Positions 54,582 through 63,446 of a DNA stretch of 64,000 bases are shown here, piece by piece. The stretch is taken from NCBI RefSeq assembly GCF_000828895.1, contig NZ_AP014568.1, positions 471,699 through 535,698 on the forward strand. The letters are read 5' to 3'. This DNA is from Serpentinimonas raichei (GTDB lineage: Bacteria; Pseudomonadota; Gammaproteobacteria; Burkholderiales; Burkholderiaceae_C). The translations under genes were made by a program, and so were the position numbers. Position 1 is the stretch's first letter. Every line of letters begins with the position of its first letter. A model generated the notes under the pieces. The model worked only from the letters and a program-made list of their open reading frames with translations. It did not search any database and was not told where the DNA came from.

Positions 54582-54881
54582 ATGAACACCTTTGAGCGCT
54601 CAGAGCAGTTTGATGCTTGGCTCTTAGGTCTGAAGGACAAATTGGGCCGCGCCCGGATCGCCCTGCGCATTCGGTCTGCCGAGCACGGAAATTTCGGCGA
54701 CTGTGAGCCGGTTGGTGGCGGTGTTTCCGAAATGCGCGTCCACGTTGGGCCGGGCTACCGGGCCTATTTCACACGGCGTGCAGAGCGGACTTATTTGCTT
54801 CTTGTGGGGGGCGACAAGGCCTCGCAGAAGCGTGACATAAAGCGTGCCATCGAGATGGCGCGGGGCTTGGATGAGGAGTAA
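54582..54881 (+). CDS. Addiction-module killer protein (TIGR02683-like), second copy
   Basis: A 99-residue RelE-superfamily toxin: SEQFDAWLLGLKDKLGRARI, RIRSAEHGNFGDCEPVGGGV and SEMRVHVGPGYRAYFTRRAE, then LLVGGDKASQKRDI. Its antidote starts 3 bp after the stop. Paralogue of 50318-50608 with clear divergence, so the two modules are not a recent duplication. Confidence 0.9.
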   Translation: MNTFERSEQFDAWLLGLKDKLGRARIALRIRSAEHGNFGDCEPVGGGVSEMRVHVGPGYRAYFTRRAERTYLLLVGGDKASQKRDIKRAIEMARGLDEE

Positions 54882-54884
54882 CCC

Positions 54885-55172
54885 ATGGCCAAATTTGCCA
54901 CTTTTGATGCGGCCGACTACCTCGACGATGAGGAAACCATTGCGCTATACATCAGTGCTGCGCTGGAAGATCCCAATCCCGAAGTGTTTTTAACTGCGGT
55001 GCGTGATGTGGCTCGCGCCCGTGGCATGGCACAACTTGCCAAGGATGCGGGCCTTGGCCGCGAGAGCCTTTACGAAGCCCTTGCGCCAGGCGCCAAGCCA
55101 CGCTACGACACCATGCTCAAGCTGCTTCATGCGCTGGGTGTGAAGCTTTCTGCTTCCCCCGTCCACTCATGA
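54885..55172 (+). CDS. Addiction-module antidote protein (TIGR02684-like), second copy
   Basis: A 95-residue HTH antitoxin: MAKFATFDAADYLDDEETIA, VARARGMAQLAKDAGLGRES and LYEALAPGAKPRYDTMLKLL. Pairs with the preceding killer. Inserted between pssA and the leuA leader. Confidence 0.9.
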   Translation: MAKFATFDAADYLDDEETIALYISAALEDPNPEVFLTAVRDVARARGMAQLAKDAGLGRESLYEALAPGAKPRYDTMLKLLHALGVKLSASPVHS

Positions 55173-55262
55173 ACCAATCGCTGCGCGCCCGCACCGCGCC
55201 GCTCTTGGGCCTATTCTGGGGTGCAAGCACGCGCTGACGCCAACGGTGCTATATTGCGGTTC

Positions 55263-55322
55263 ATGCAAAACGTCTGCGCTTACCTGCTACTAGGCCCCGG
55301 TTACCACGGGTCGGCTGGCTAA
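55263..55322 (+). CDS. leuL: leuA leader peptide (leucine attenuator)
   Basis: A 19-codon frame, [19 protein letters not shown]. Three consecutive Leu codons (CTG CTA CTA, two of them the rare CTA) lie at codons 8-10, just before pairing segments that lead to a terminator ahead of leuA. TATATT (55250-55255) lies 7 bp upstream and would give a nearly leaderless transcript. Expected role: ribosome stalling at Leu codons when leucine is scarce. Confidence 0.82.
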   Translation: MQNVCAYLLLGPGYHGSAG

Positions 55323-55339
55323 CGCACGCCTTTTTGCAC

Positions 55340-55379
55340 AACGGCCCGTATGCACCCGCAGCGGGCCGTTGGTGTTTTT
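55340..55379 (+). terminator. Attenuator terminator of leuA with competing antiterminator
   Basis: AACGGCCCG (55340-55348) pairs with CGGGCCGTT (55362-55370), followed by a five-T run (55375-55379). CGGCCCGT (55342-55349) can instead pair over 8 bases, one a wobble, with ACGGGTCG (55306-55313). That segment in turn can pair with CCCG (55296-55299) inside the leader frame. This is the 1:2, 2:3, 3:4 arrangement of amino-acid attenuators. Confidence 0.85.
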
Positions 55380-55431
55380 GGGGGCTGCGGGCAACCTTAG
55401 ATTGCGGCAAAAACCCGCTTGGAGCACTCAC

Positions 55432-56982
55432 ATGACCGACAAACTCATCATATTCGACACCACCTTGCGCGACGGCGAGCAGTCGCCCGGGGCCTCCATG
55501 ACCAAGGACGAAAAGCTGCGCATCGCGCGCCAGCTCGAGCGGCTGCGCGTCGATGTGATCGAGGCCGGCTTTGCCGCCAGCTCCAACGGTGATTTCGAGG
55601 CCGTCAAGTCGATTGCCGACCACATCAAAGATTCCACCGTCTGTTCGCTGGCGCGCGCCAACGAGCGCGACATCGAGCGCTCGGCCGAGGCGCTCAAGGG
55701 GGCCAACAGCGCCCGCATCCACACCTTCATCGCCACCAGCGAGCTGCACATGGAGAAAAAGCTGCGCATGACGCGCGAGCAGGTGCTGGAGCAGGCGCGC
55801 ATGGCGGTGCGGCTGGCGCGCAAGCTCTGCCCTGACGTCGAGTTCAGCCCCGAAGACGGCTACCGCAGCGACCCGGACTTCCTGTGCCGGGTGATCGAAG
55901 CGGTGATCGCCGAAGGCGCGCGCACCATCAACATCCCCGACACGGTGGGCTACGCGGTGCCCGAGCTGTACGGCAACTTCATCAAAACGCTGCGCGAGCG
56001 CGTGCCCAATTCGGACCAGGCGATCTGGAGCGTGCATTGCCACAACGATCTGGGCATGGCGGTGGCCAATTCGCTCGCCGGGGTCAAGATTGGTGGTGCG
56101 CGCCAAGTCGAGTGCACCATCAACGGCTTGGGTGAGCGCGCCGGCAACTGTTCGCTGGAAGAAATCGTGATGGCGGTGAAAACCCGGCGCGACTACTTTG
56201 GGCTGGAGGTGGGCATCGACACCACCCAGATCGTGCCGGCCAGCCGCATGGTGAGCCAGACCACCGGCTTCGTGGTGCAGCCCAACAAGGCGGTGGTGGG
56301 GGCCAACGCCTTTGCCCACGCCAGCGGCATCCACCAAGACGGCGTGCTCAAGGCGCGCGACACCTACGAGATCATGCGCGCCGAAGACGTGGGCTGGGCC
56401 GCCAACAAGATCGTGCTGGGCAAGCTGAGCGGGCGCAATGCCTTCAAGCAGCGGCTGGATGATTTGGGCATCGACTTGGAAAGCGAAGGCGAGCTCAACG
56501 CCGCCTTTGCCAAGTTCAAAGAGCTGGCCGACCGCAAATCCGAAATTTTTGACGAAGACATACTGGCGCTGGTGAGCGACGAGAGCGTGACGCCCATGCG
56601 CGAGCACTATGGCCTAGTCTCGCTGGCGCAACACAGCGAAACCGGCGAGCGGCCCCATGCGCGGGTGGTGTTCACGGTGGGCGGCAAAGAGTACAGCACG
56701 CAGGCCGATGGCAATGGCCCGGTGGATGCCTCGCTCAAAGCGATCGAGAGCCACGTGAAAAGCGGGGCCGAGTTGCAACTGTATTCTGTCAACGCCATCA
56801 CCAGCGGCTCGACCGAGAGCCAGGGCGAGGTCACGGTGCGGCTGCAGCATGGCGGCCGGGTGGTCAACGGCGTGGGCTCCGACCCGGACATCGTGGTGGC
56901 ATCGGCCAAGGCCTACCTGAGCGCGCTGACCAAGCTGCACAGCAAGTCGGAGCGGGTGGCGGCGCAGGGCTGGCCGGTCTGA
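55432..56982 (+). CDS. leuA: 2-Isopropylmalate synthase
   Basis: First enzyme of leucine synthesis: condenses acetyl-CoA with 2-oxoisovalerate. It has the catalytic [16 protein letters not shown] motif, metal-binding HCHNDLGMA (His-x-His), [13 protein letters not shown], and a C-terminal LeuA regulatory domain (about 390-516) for leucine feedback. ATG 55432 (MTDKLIIF) with GGAG upstream gives 516 residues. Preceded by a leucine attenuator. Confidence 0.97.
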   Translation: MTDKLIIFDTTLRDGEQSPGASMTKDEKLRIARQLERLRVDVIEAGFAASSNGDFEAVKSIADHIKDSTVCSLARANERDIERSAEALKGANSARIHTFIATSELHMEKKLRMTREQVLEQARMAVRLARKLCPDVEFSPEDGYRSDPDFLCRVIEAVIAEGARTINIPDTVGYAVPELYGNFIKTLRERVPNSDQAIWSVHCHNDLGMAVANSLAGVKIGGARQVECTINGLGERAGNCSLEEIVMAVKTRRDYFGLEVGIDTTQIVPASRMVSQTTGFVVQPNKAVVGANAFAHASGIHQDGVLKARDTYEIMRAEDVGWAANKIVLGKLSGRNAFKQRLDDLGIDLESEGELNAAFAKFKELADRKSEIFDEDILALVSDESVTPMREHYGLVSLAQHSETGERPHARVVFTVGGKEYSTQADGNGPVDASLKAIESHVKSGAELQLYSVNAITSGSTESQGEVTVRLQHGGRVVNGVGSDPDIVVASAKAYLSALTKLHSKSERVAAQGWPV

Positions 56983-57149
56983 TGGGTGCGTGGGGGGCGG
57001 GTTGGAGGTCAAGGGTTTACCCTGGTTGCGTTTACCAAGTTATGTGATATTGGCTTAAAAAAGAAGCACAAGCCCATGAGGGGTTTCGGTATTTTGATTT
57101 TTCCTTCTATACTCGCGACCTTGTTCGCCAGTTTCTAGAAGGACCCATC

Positions 57150-58418
57150 ATGAATCGAAACCGCTTGTTGGGGGCGCCGCGTTCTGGCTTGGCGGCGGCG
57201 CTGCTGCTGGCCGGGTCGGTGCTGTGGGTGCCCCTGCACGCCCAAGGCAGTTTTGCGGCCAAGCAACGCGTGGCGGCGCCGGGGGTGGGGGTGCAAGGGG
57301 TGCAAGGGGTGCGCCAGCCCCCCACGGCGGCAGCGCGCTTGCCCTTGGCCGACGCCCAGCCCCAGCGCGCCAGCGCGCCCGAGCCGGGCCTGCGCTTTGC
57401 GGCCAAGGTGCAAGTGGCCTCTGACGCCATGCTCGAACAAGCGCGCCAGCGCCAGGCCCGTGAAGCCGCGCCGCGCGCCGTGCTGGCCGCCGCACCGGCT
57501 GCTGCACCCGCACCCGCTGCAGCACCGGTGCTGCAAGCGCAAGCGCCCGGGATGCGTTCGGCCACCATGCAGGCCGAGCGCTTGGGATTGCGCGTGCCGG
57601 ACGATCCGCTCGAGCTCGACTCCGGCGTGGCGCTGCTGGTGGATGCCAACACAGGCGAAATTTTGCTCGGCAAAAACGACACCGTGGTGCTGCCGATCGC
57701 CTCCATCACCAAGCTCATGACCGCCATTTTGGTGGTGGATGCGGGGCTGGACCTCAACCAAATCATCACCATCACGCAGGCCGACGTGGACCGGCTGCGC
57801 GGCAGCAGCTCGCGCTTGCCGGTGGGGGCGCAGCTCACACGCGGGCAGGCCTTGCACCTGTCGCTGATGTCGAGCGAGAACCGCGCTGCCCACGCGCTGG
57901 CGCGCACCTTCCCCGGTGGGGTGCCGCAATTTGTGCGCCAGATGAACCTCAAGGCCGTCGAGCTGGGCATGCACGACACCCACTTTGCCGACCCCACCGG
58001 TTTGTCGGGCGGCAACCGTTCCAGCGCGCGCGATCTGGCCATGCTCACCGCCGCCAGCTCGCACCGCCCGCTGGTGCGCGAGCTGTCGGTCTCGCCGCAG
58101 TACCAGTTGGCGCTGGGGCGGCGCGTGCTCACCTACCGCAACAGCAACATGCTGGTGCGCGAAGGCGACTGGGAGATCAATCTGCAAAAAACCGGCTTCA
58201 TCCGCGAGGCCGGGCGCACGCTGGTGATGCAAGCCGATGTGTCGGGGCGCTCCCTGATCGTGGTGCTGCTGGGTGCCAGCGGCAGCCACGCACGCGCGGC
58301 CGATGCCGAGCGCTTGCGCCGGTGGGCCTTGCGCAGCTTGTTTTCGGCGGGCCCACGGCCCACCGACGCCGTATCGGCCGGCGAGCGCAGCCGCGAGGCG
58401 CTGCGGCAGCCGGGTTGA
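57150..58418 (+). CDS. pbpG: D-alanyl-D-alanine endopeptidase (PBP7/PbpG-like)
   Basis: Periplasmic serine DD-peptidase. A signal peptide (AAALLLAGSVLWVPLHA) and a long Ala/Pro-rich spacer (about 35-145) precede the S11 peptidase domain with SxxK SITK (185-188), SxN SEN (242-244) and KTG (347-349). The 422 residues exceed E. coli PBP7 (~310) because of the spacer. TATACT at 57108 is a plausible -10. It cleaves cross-links in peptidoglycan. Confidence 0.9.
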   Translation: MNRNRLLGAPRSGLAAALLLAGSVLWVPLHAQGSFAAKQRVAAPGVGVQGVQGVRQPPTAAARLPLADAQPQRASAPEPGLRFAAKVQVASDAMLEQARQRQAREAAPRAVLAAAPAAAPAPAAAPVLQAQAPGMRSATMQAERLGLRVPDDPLELDSGVALLVDANTGEILLGKNDTVVLPIASITKLMTAILVVDAGLDLNQIITITQADVDRLRGSSSRLPVGAQLTRGQALHLSLMSSENRAAHALARTFPGGVPQFVRQMNLKAVELGMHDTHFADPTGLSGGNRSSARDLAMLTAASSHRPLVRELSVSPQYQLALGRRVLTYRNSNMLVREGDWEINLQKTGFIREAGRTLVMQADVSGRSLIVVLLGASGSHARAADAERLRRWALRSLFSAGPRPTDAVSAGERSREALRQPG

Positions 58419-58441
58419 GCGCGCAAAGGCCTCAGGGTGCT

Positions 58442-59248
58442 TTAGGCCGGGCCAAGCTCTGCGCTCCAGCCCAGCGCCAGGCTGATCTGTTCGGCGGTGT
58501 TGCGCAATTTGGGCAGCCAGCTTTCCTCTAGCCGGTCGGCCGGGGCCGAGATCGACAAGCCAGCCACCAAGCGGCCTTGGTCGTCGTAAATGCCGGCGGC
58601 CATGCAGCGCACGCCAATTTCCAGTTCCTCGTTGTCGCGCGCCACGCCGTGGCGGCGGCACAGCGCCAGTTCGCGCTCGAGCGCCGCCAACTGGGTGATG
58701 CTGTTGCGGGTTTGGCCCATCAGGCCGGTGCGGCTGGCGTAGGCGCGCAGGCGCTGCGGCTCGTCGGCGGCTAGGAACAGCTTGCCGACCGAGGTCAGGT
58801 GCAATGGCGCACGGCCGCCAATGGCGCGCACCACCTGCATGCCGGAGCGTTCGCTGAAAGCGCGCTCCACGTAGATGATCTCGTCGCCTTGGCGCACGCT
58901 CAGGTTGACCGGTTGCTGGATTTGTTTGTGCAGCTCGCGCATGGGCAGCAGCGCGGCGTCGCGCACGCTCAGGCGCCCCTTGACCAGGTTGCCGAGTTCG
59001 AGCAGGCGCATGCCGAGCCGGTAGGCCCCGGGTGCGGGCCGTTCGACAAAGCGCCCCAGCGCCAGATCGTTGAGGATGCGGTGCGCGGTGGACGGGTGCA
59101 AGCCGGTGCGCTCACTGATGTCCTTGAGCGCGACCGGCTCTTCGTGCTGGGCCAACACCTCCAGCAAATCAAACATGCGTTCGAGCACCTGCACGCTGGG
59201 CTTGGGTGGGGCGATGGGGAGCGGCGCTTGGAGCGGGATGCGGTTCAT
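58442..59248 (-). CDS. IclR-family transcriptional regulator
   Basis: A 268-residue regulator: N-terminal winged HTH (VALKDISERTGLHPSTAHRI, about 38-61) and a C-terminal effector domain with the IclR pattern (GGRAPLHLTSVGKLFLAAD, EELEIGVRCMAAGIYDDQG, GLSISAP). The effector is unknown. A 9-bp perfect inverted repeat overlaps the start codon and may be its operator. Converges on pbpG. Confidence 0.93.
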   Translation of the reverse strand: MNRIPLQAPLPIAPPKPSVQVLERMFDLLEVLAQHEEPVALKDISERTGLHPSTAHRILNDLALGRFVERPAPGAYRLGMRLLELGNLVKGRLSVRDAALLPMRELHKQIQQPVNLSVRQGDEIIYVERAFSERSGMQVVRAIGGRAPLHLTSVGKLFLAADEPQRLRAYASRTGLMGQTRNSITQLAALERELALCRRHGVARDNEELEIGVRCMAAGIYDDQGRLVAGLSISAPADRLEESWLPKLRNTAEQISLALGWSAELGPA

Positions 59249-59290
59249 AAAATAGGGCCTTTGGGCGATTGCCTTGCTGCGCTATTTTAT
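59247..59290 (-). promoter_or_regulatory. Inverted repeat at the iclR-family start, possible autoregulatory operator
   Basis: ATAAAATAG (59247-59255) and CTATTTTAT (59282-59290) are perfect 9-bp inverted repeats, 26 bp apart, AT-rich in a GC-rich setting. One arm overlaps the start codon. It also lies just upstream of the ATG, where a -10 would be expected. Confidence 0.5.
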
Positions 59291-59300
59291 CTGGTGAAAT

Positions 59301-60053
59301 TTATTCGCCGCTGCGCTCTGCGGGCTGCCAGTGCCCGTCGAGCAAAAGCTGGTGCGGTTGAAAGCGGTTTTTGTAGCTCATCTTGGGGCTGGACTCGATC
59401 CAGTAGCCCAGGTAGAGGTAGCGCAGGCCCAGCAGACGCGCCTGCTCGATCTGCCACAGCACGCTGTAGACGCCATAAGCGGCGCTGGGTTCGGGGTCGT
59501 AGAAGGTGTAAACGGCCGAGAGCCCGTCTTCGATCGCGTCCAAGATCGAGACCATGCGCAACACCTCGGCGCCGCCGCCCGCTGGAGCGGGTTCGGTGAA
59601 CTCTACCAGGCGCGAATCGGCCCGGCTTTGCAGCAGGAACTGCCGGTACTGCTCGAGGTCGTCTTGGTCCATGCCGCCGCCCGGGTGGCGCTGGCGCTGG
59701 TAGCGCAAATACAGCTCGTAATGCGCGGGCCTGAAGCCCAGCGTGAGCACGTGCGCCTGCAAATGGGCGTGGCGCTTCCAGGCGCGGCGCTGGCTGCGGC
59801 TGGGCACAAAGGCCTGCGCATCGACGCGCAGCGGGATGCAGGCCTGGCAGCCGTCGCAATGCGGCCGGTAGGTGAACAGGCCGCTGCGCCTAAACCCTTG
59901 GGCCACCAGTTGCGCGTAGGTGTCGCCCCGTACCAGGTGGCTGGGCGAGGCCACCAGGGAGCGCGCCGTGCGCTCGTTGAGGTAGCTGCACGGGTAGGCC
60001 GCCGTGGCATAGAACTGCACGGCTTGCAAGGGGAGTTCTTGCGGGTGCGTCAT
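59301..60053 (-). CDS. bpt: Aspartate/glutamate leucyltransferase (Bpt)
   Basis: N-degron pathway enzyme that adds Leu from Leu-tRNA to proteins with N-terminal Asp or Glu. It has the N-terminal Cys motif ([26 protein letters not shown]) and the ATE1-like C-terminal domain ([40 protein letters not shown]). The 250 residues are normal. The start overlaps the aat stop (ATGA), uniting both transferases. Confidence 0.93.
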   Translation of the reverse strand: MTHPQELPLQAVQFYATAAYPCSYLNERTARSLVASPSHLVRGDTYAQLVAQGFRRSGLFTYRPHCDGCQACIPLRVDAQAFVPSRSQRRAWKRHAHLQAHVLTLGFRPAHYELYLRYQRQRHPGGGMDQDDLEQYRQFLLQSRADSRLVEFTEPAPAGGGAEVLRMVSILDAIEDGLSAVYTFYDPEPSAAYGVYSVLWQIEQARLLGLRYLYLGYWIESSPKMSYKNRFQPHQLLLDGHWQPAERSGE

Positions 60054-60832
60054 GGCGGTGGGTGGCTGCTGGGGCTGGGCTCGAACAGGGCCTGCCAGTG
60101 TAGGGGATCAAACTGCCACGGTGGGGCGGGCGCAGCAAGGGCCGGCTGCACGAGCTGCAAAAATTCGCTGCGCGGCAGGGTGCGGGCGCCGAGCGAGGCT
60201 AGGTGCGCGGTGTCTTGCTGGCAGTCGATCAGCGGCACCTGCCAGGCGCGGGCACAGGCCACCAGCGCCGCCAGCGCGATTTTGGAGGCGTTGGGGCGGC
60301 GGCTGAACATGGATTCGCCAAACACCATGCGTCCCAGGTTGACGCAGTACAGGGCGCCGGCGAGTTCGCCATCCCACCAGGTTTCGACGCTGTGCACCGC
60401 GCCAGCCCGGTGCCAGGCCAGGTAGGCCTCGATCATGGGTGGGACGATCCAACTGCCGCGCTGGCCCGCTCGTGGCACCCCGGCACAGGCGCGCAGCACG
60501 TGCTCGAAGGCGCTGTCGATGCGGATTTCGATGCGGCCCTGGCGCAGCCCGCGCCGCAGCTCTTTGCGCAGCGAGGGGTGCAGCCGAAAATCAGCCGGGC
60601 GCAGCACCATGCGCGGGTCCGGGCTCCACCAGAGTATGGGTTGCTCGCCGCTGAACCAGGGAAAGATGCCGCTGGCGTAGGCGCGCTCTAGGCTGGCGCA
60701 ATCGAGCGCGCCCCCGGCGGCGAGCAGGCCGGGAATGGGGTCGCCCGCGCCCCAAGCTTGCTCCACGGGCGGAAAAGGCTGGCCGGGTTGCAGCCAGGGC
60801 AGGGCGGGGCGCGGGCCGGGCGGGTGGCTCAT
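60050..60832 (-). CDS. aat: Leucyl/phenylalanyl-tRNA--protein transferase
   Basis: N-degron enzyme adding Leu or Phe to N-terminal Arg or Lys. It has the family segments [60 protein letters not shown] and [19 protein letters not shown] 60832 ([14 protein letters not shown]) gives 260 residues and overlaps the nth stop, so nth-aat-bpt form one coupled unit. Confidence 0.95.
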   Translation of the reverse strand: MSHPPGPRPALPWLQPGQPFPPVEQAWGAGDPIPGLLAAGGALDCASLERAYASGIFPWFSGEQPILWWSPDPRMVLRPADFRLHPSLRKELRRGLRQGRIEIRIDSAFEHVLRACAGVPRAGQRGSWIVPPMIEAYLAWHRAGAVHSVETWWDGELAGALYCVNLGRMVFGESMFSRRPNASKIALAALVACARAWQVPLIDCQQDTAHLASLGARTLPRSEFLQLVQPALAAPAPPWQFDPLHWQALFEPSPSSHPPP

Positions 60833-61506
60833 GGGTTTGCGCTGGGTTTGGTGTCGGGCTTGGCCCCGCGCTCGGCCCCGCGCTCGGCCCAAGTATCGCA
60901 CCAAGCCGCCACGCGGCACTGGTCACACAGCGGCTGGCGAGCTTTGCAAACATAGCGCCCATGCAAGATCAGCCAGTGGTGCGCGTGGCGCAAATACGCC
61001 GGCGGAATGCGCGCCAGCAAACCCTGCTCCACTTGCAAGGGCGTGCGCCCCGGTGCCAGCCCGGTGCGGTTGGCGAGCCGGAACACGTGCGTATCCACCG
61101 CCAGCGTGGGTTCGCCAAACGCCTCGTTGAGCACCACGTTGGCGGTTTTGCGCCCGACGCCGGGCAGGGCTTCGAGTTCGGCGCGGGTGCGCGGCACCTG
61201 CCCGCCGTGGCGCTCGATCAGCATCTGGCAGCTTTGCAGCAGGTGCCGCGCCTTGCTGCGGTACAGCCCAATCGACTGGATGTGCGCTTGCAGCCCTTCG
61301 AGCCCCAGCGCCAGCATCTGCGCCGGGGTGGCGGCGACGGCAAACAGGGTGCGGGTGGCGCGGTTTACGCTCACGTCGGTGGCCTGCGCGCTCAGCAGCA
61401 CCGCGCACAGCAGCTCGAAGTCGCTCTTATACTCCAGCTCGGTTTTGGGCTCGGGCTTGGCCGCCGCCAGTGCGGCAAAGAACGGCTCGATGTGTTCTGG
61501 TTTCAT
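60829..61506 (-). CDS. nth: Endonuclease III
   Basis: Base-excision repair glycosylase/AP lyase for oxidised pyrimidines. HhH motif LPGVGRKTANVV with catalytic K120, catalytic D138 (AVDTHVFRLANR), and the 4Fe-4S ligands C187, C194, C197, C203 (C-x6-C-x2-C-x5-C). The 225 residues include a short repetitive C-terminal tail (WAERGAERGAKPDTKPSA). Its ATG is only 18 bp from the divergent aminotransferase ATG. Confidence 0.96.
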   Translation of the reverse strand: MKPEHIEPFFAALAAAKPEPKTELEYKSDFELLCAVLLSAQATDVSVNRATRTLFAVAATPAQMLALGLEGLQAHIQSIGLYRSKARHLLQSCQMLIERHGGQVPRTRAELEALPGVGRKTANVVLNEAFGEPTLAVDTHVFRLANRTGLAPGRTPLQVEQGLLARIPPAYLRHAHHWLILHGRYVCKARQPLCDQCRVAAWCDTWAERGAERGAKPDTKPSANP

Positions 61507-61524
61507 GGCTAGGGATTTTCACCC

Positions 61525-62748
61525 ATGAGCGCTCCCACTGCGATTCGTTTTGCCGATCGGCTCTCAAACGTCGAGACATCGGCCATCCGCGAACTGTTCA
61601 AACTGCTCGGGCAGCCGGGCATCATCAGCTTTGCCGGAGGCTTCCCCGACGCGGCGCTGTTCGACGTCGAGGGCATCCGCGCCGCCAGCGAACGCGCCTT
61701 GCAGCACGACCCGGCCGCCGCCTTGCAGTACGGGGCCACCGAGGGCTACCCGCCGCTGCGCGAGCAACTGGCCGCGCTGATGGCGGGCAAGGGGGTGGCG
61801 GGGCTGGCACCCGAGCAACTCATCGTCACCACCGGCAGCCAGCAGGCGCTGGACCTGATCGGCAAGACGCTGATCTCGCCCGGCGACAAGGTGATCGTCG
61901 AAGGGCCGACTTTTCTGGCCACGATCCAGTGCTTTCGCCTCTATGGCGCGGAGCTGATTTCGGCCCCGATCGACGGCGACGGGGTGGACGTGCAGCGGCT
62001 GGAGGCGTTGATCGCCCAACACCGGCCCAAATTCGTCTATCTGGTGCCCACCTTTGGCAACCCCAGCGGCGCGCTGCTGAGCCTGGAGCGGCGCCGCCGC
62101 GTGCTGGAGCTGGCGCTGCGCACCCAGACCCTGATCGTAGAAGACGACCCCTACGGCGACCTGTATTTTGACGCCGCTCCACCGCCGAGCCTGCTGGCCT
62201 TGAGCGCGGAGCTGCCGGGCAGCCGCGACTGCCTGGTGCACTGCGGCTCGCTGAGCAAGGTGCTCAGCCCGGGGCTGCGCATCGGCTGGCTGGTGGCACC
62301 GCCCGAGCTGCTGGCCAAGGCGGTGATGTGCAAGCAGTTCAGCGACGCCCACACCAGCACCTTCGCCCAGGCCACGGCGGCGCAGTACCTGCAAGGCGGC
62401 CGCTTGGGTGCCACGCTGGAGCGGGTGCGCCAGGTGTATGCCGAACGCGCGCAAGCCATGGGGGCTGCCTTGCGCAGCGAGCTGGGGGCGGCGCTTGGTT
62501 TTGTGCCGCCGCAAGGCGGCTTGTTTATTTGGGCGCGCCTGACCGGCGTGGGCCGCAGCGGGGCCGGCACGGCACTGGCCGACGGCCACGAACTGGCGCA
62601 GCGCGCCATCGCCCAGGGCGTGGCTTTTGTGCCGGGGCGGCCCTTTTACGCCAGCGCACCCGACCCGGCCACGCTGCGCCTGAGCTTTGCCACCGTGGGC
62701 GTGGAGCGCATCCGCGAAGGGGTGGCGCGGCTGGCGCGGGCGCTCTGA
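61525..62748 (+). CDS. PLP-dependent aminotransferase (class I/II, 2-aminoadipate/MocR-like fold)
   Basis: A 407-residue fold-type I aminotransferase. It begins with a RFADRLSNVETSAIREL lead, then ISFAGGFPDAALF, the PLP contact GSQQALDL, NPSGALLS and DDPYGDLYF, and the Schiff-base lysine K245 (GSLSKVLSPGLRIGW). These features fit the LysN/2-aminoadipate or aromatic aminotransferase group; the substrate is not determined. Divergent from nth with an 18-bp gap. Confidence 0.9.
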   Translation: MSAPTAIRFADRLSNVETSAIRELFKLLGQPGIISFAGGFPDAALFDVEGIRAASERALQHDPAAALQYGATEGYPPLREQLAALMAGKGVAGLAPEQLIVTTGSQQALDLIGKTLISPGDKVIVEGPTFLATIQCFRLYGAELISAPIDGDGVDVQRLEALIAQHRPKFVYLVPTFGNPSGALLSLERRRRVLELALRTQTLIVEDDPYGDLYFDAAPPPSLLALSAELPGSRDCLVHCGSLSKVLSPGLRIGWLVAPPELLAKAVMCKQFSDAHTSTFAQATAAQYLQGGRLGATLERVRQVYAERAQAMGAALRSELGAALGFVPPQGGLFIWARLTGVGRSGAGTALADGHELAQRAIAQGVAFVPGRPFYASAPDPATLRLSFATVGVERIREGVARLARAL

Positions 62749-62752
62749 GGCG

Positions 62753-63319
62753 CTAGAACACCCGCACCGCCCACAGCCGCAGCCGCATCCCTGTGCCGGT
62801 GGTGAAGCCCACGGTGGGGTGGTGCACACGGCCTTGGGCGTCGATCACCATGAAGGCCGGCACCGAGCGCTGGCCCAGCGCCTGCGCCAGTTCGCCGCGT
62901 GCGTCGATCACGCTGTGCCAAGGCAGGCCGCGTTGCTGCTGGTAACGCTGCACCTGCGCGGCGGGGCCCGATTGCATGGCGACCGTGAGCAGCGGCCAGT
63001 CTTGCCCTAGGCGCGTCACGCTGCCTTCCATGGTGCGGCAAATCGGGCACCACTCGGCCCAGACGTAGAGCGCCACCGGTTGCCCCGGGTGGTGCAGCCG
63101 CAGCACATCCAGCGCCTGCTGCAAGCTGCCGTTTTGGGTTTGGCCCGTGGGCAGCAGCCATTGCACCGGCTGCTGCAGGTCGAGCTGGGCCGGCACCGCG
63201 CGCGTCTGCCAGGCTTGCACACCAAAAAACACCGCCAGCAGCAGCGCCACGGTGAACAGGTGCGAGCGCCAGCGCGAGCGCCAAGTGGGTTTGGAGGGTG
63301 GGGTTTGGGGATCGGACAC
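62753..63319 (-). CDS. Membrane-anchored thioredoxin-like protein (ScsD/TlpA-like)
   Basis: A 188-residue protein: cytoplasmic start, one membrane helix (HLFTVALLLAVFFGVQAW, about 20-37), then a periplasmic thioredoxin fold with EWCPIC (C91, C94) and the cis-Pro segment SVPAFMVID. The CPIC active site and single anchor resemble ScsD/TlpA reductants or oxidants of periplasmic thiols. The partner is unknown. It converges on the aminotransferase with a 4-bp gap. Confidence 0.85.
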   Translation of the reverse strand: MSDPQTPPSKPTWRSRWRSHLFTVALLLAVFFGVQAWQTRAVPAQLDLQQPVQWLLPTGQTQNGSLQQALDVLRLHHPGQPVALYVWAEWCPICRTMEGSVTRLGQDWPLLTVAMQSGPAAQVQRYQQQRGLPWHSVIDARGELAQALGQRSVPAFMVIDAQGRVHHPTVGFTTGTGMRLRLWAVRVF

Positions 63320-63446
63320 GGCACGGTTGGGGGTGATTCAAGCCTGCAATGATACCCCTAGGGGGTGCAAGCCACCCTACGGCGGAGACGATATACTTTT
63401 GTTGCTCGACTACTCCCCCCACACACACACAATGCAAGGCCGTGCC

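Noticed and set aside
57069..57087. Possible terminator after leuA (AAGCCC/GGGTTT stem with T-rich tail)
   Set aside because: The stem is six pairs including a G-U and the tail is interrupted; too weak to call.
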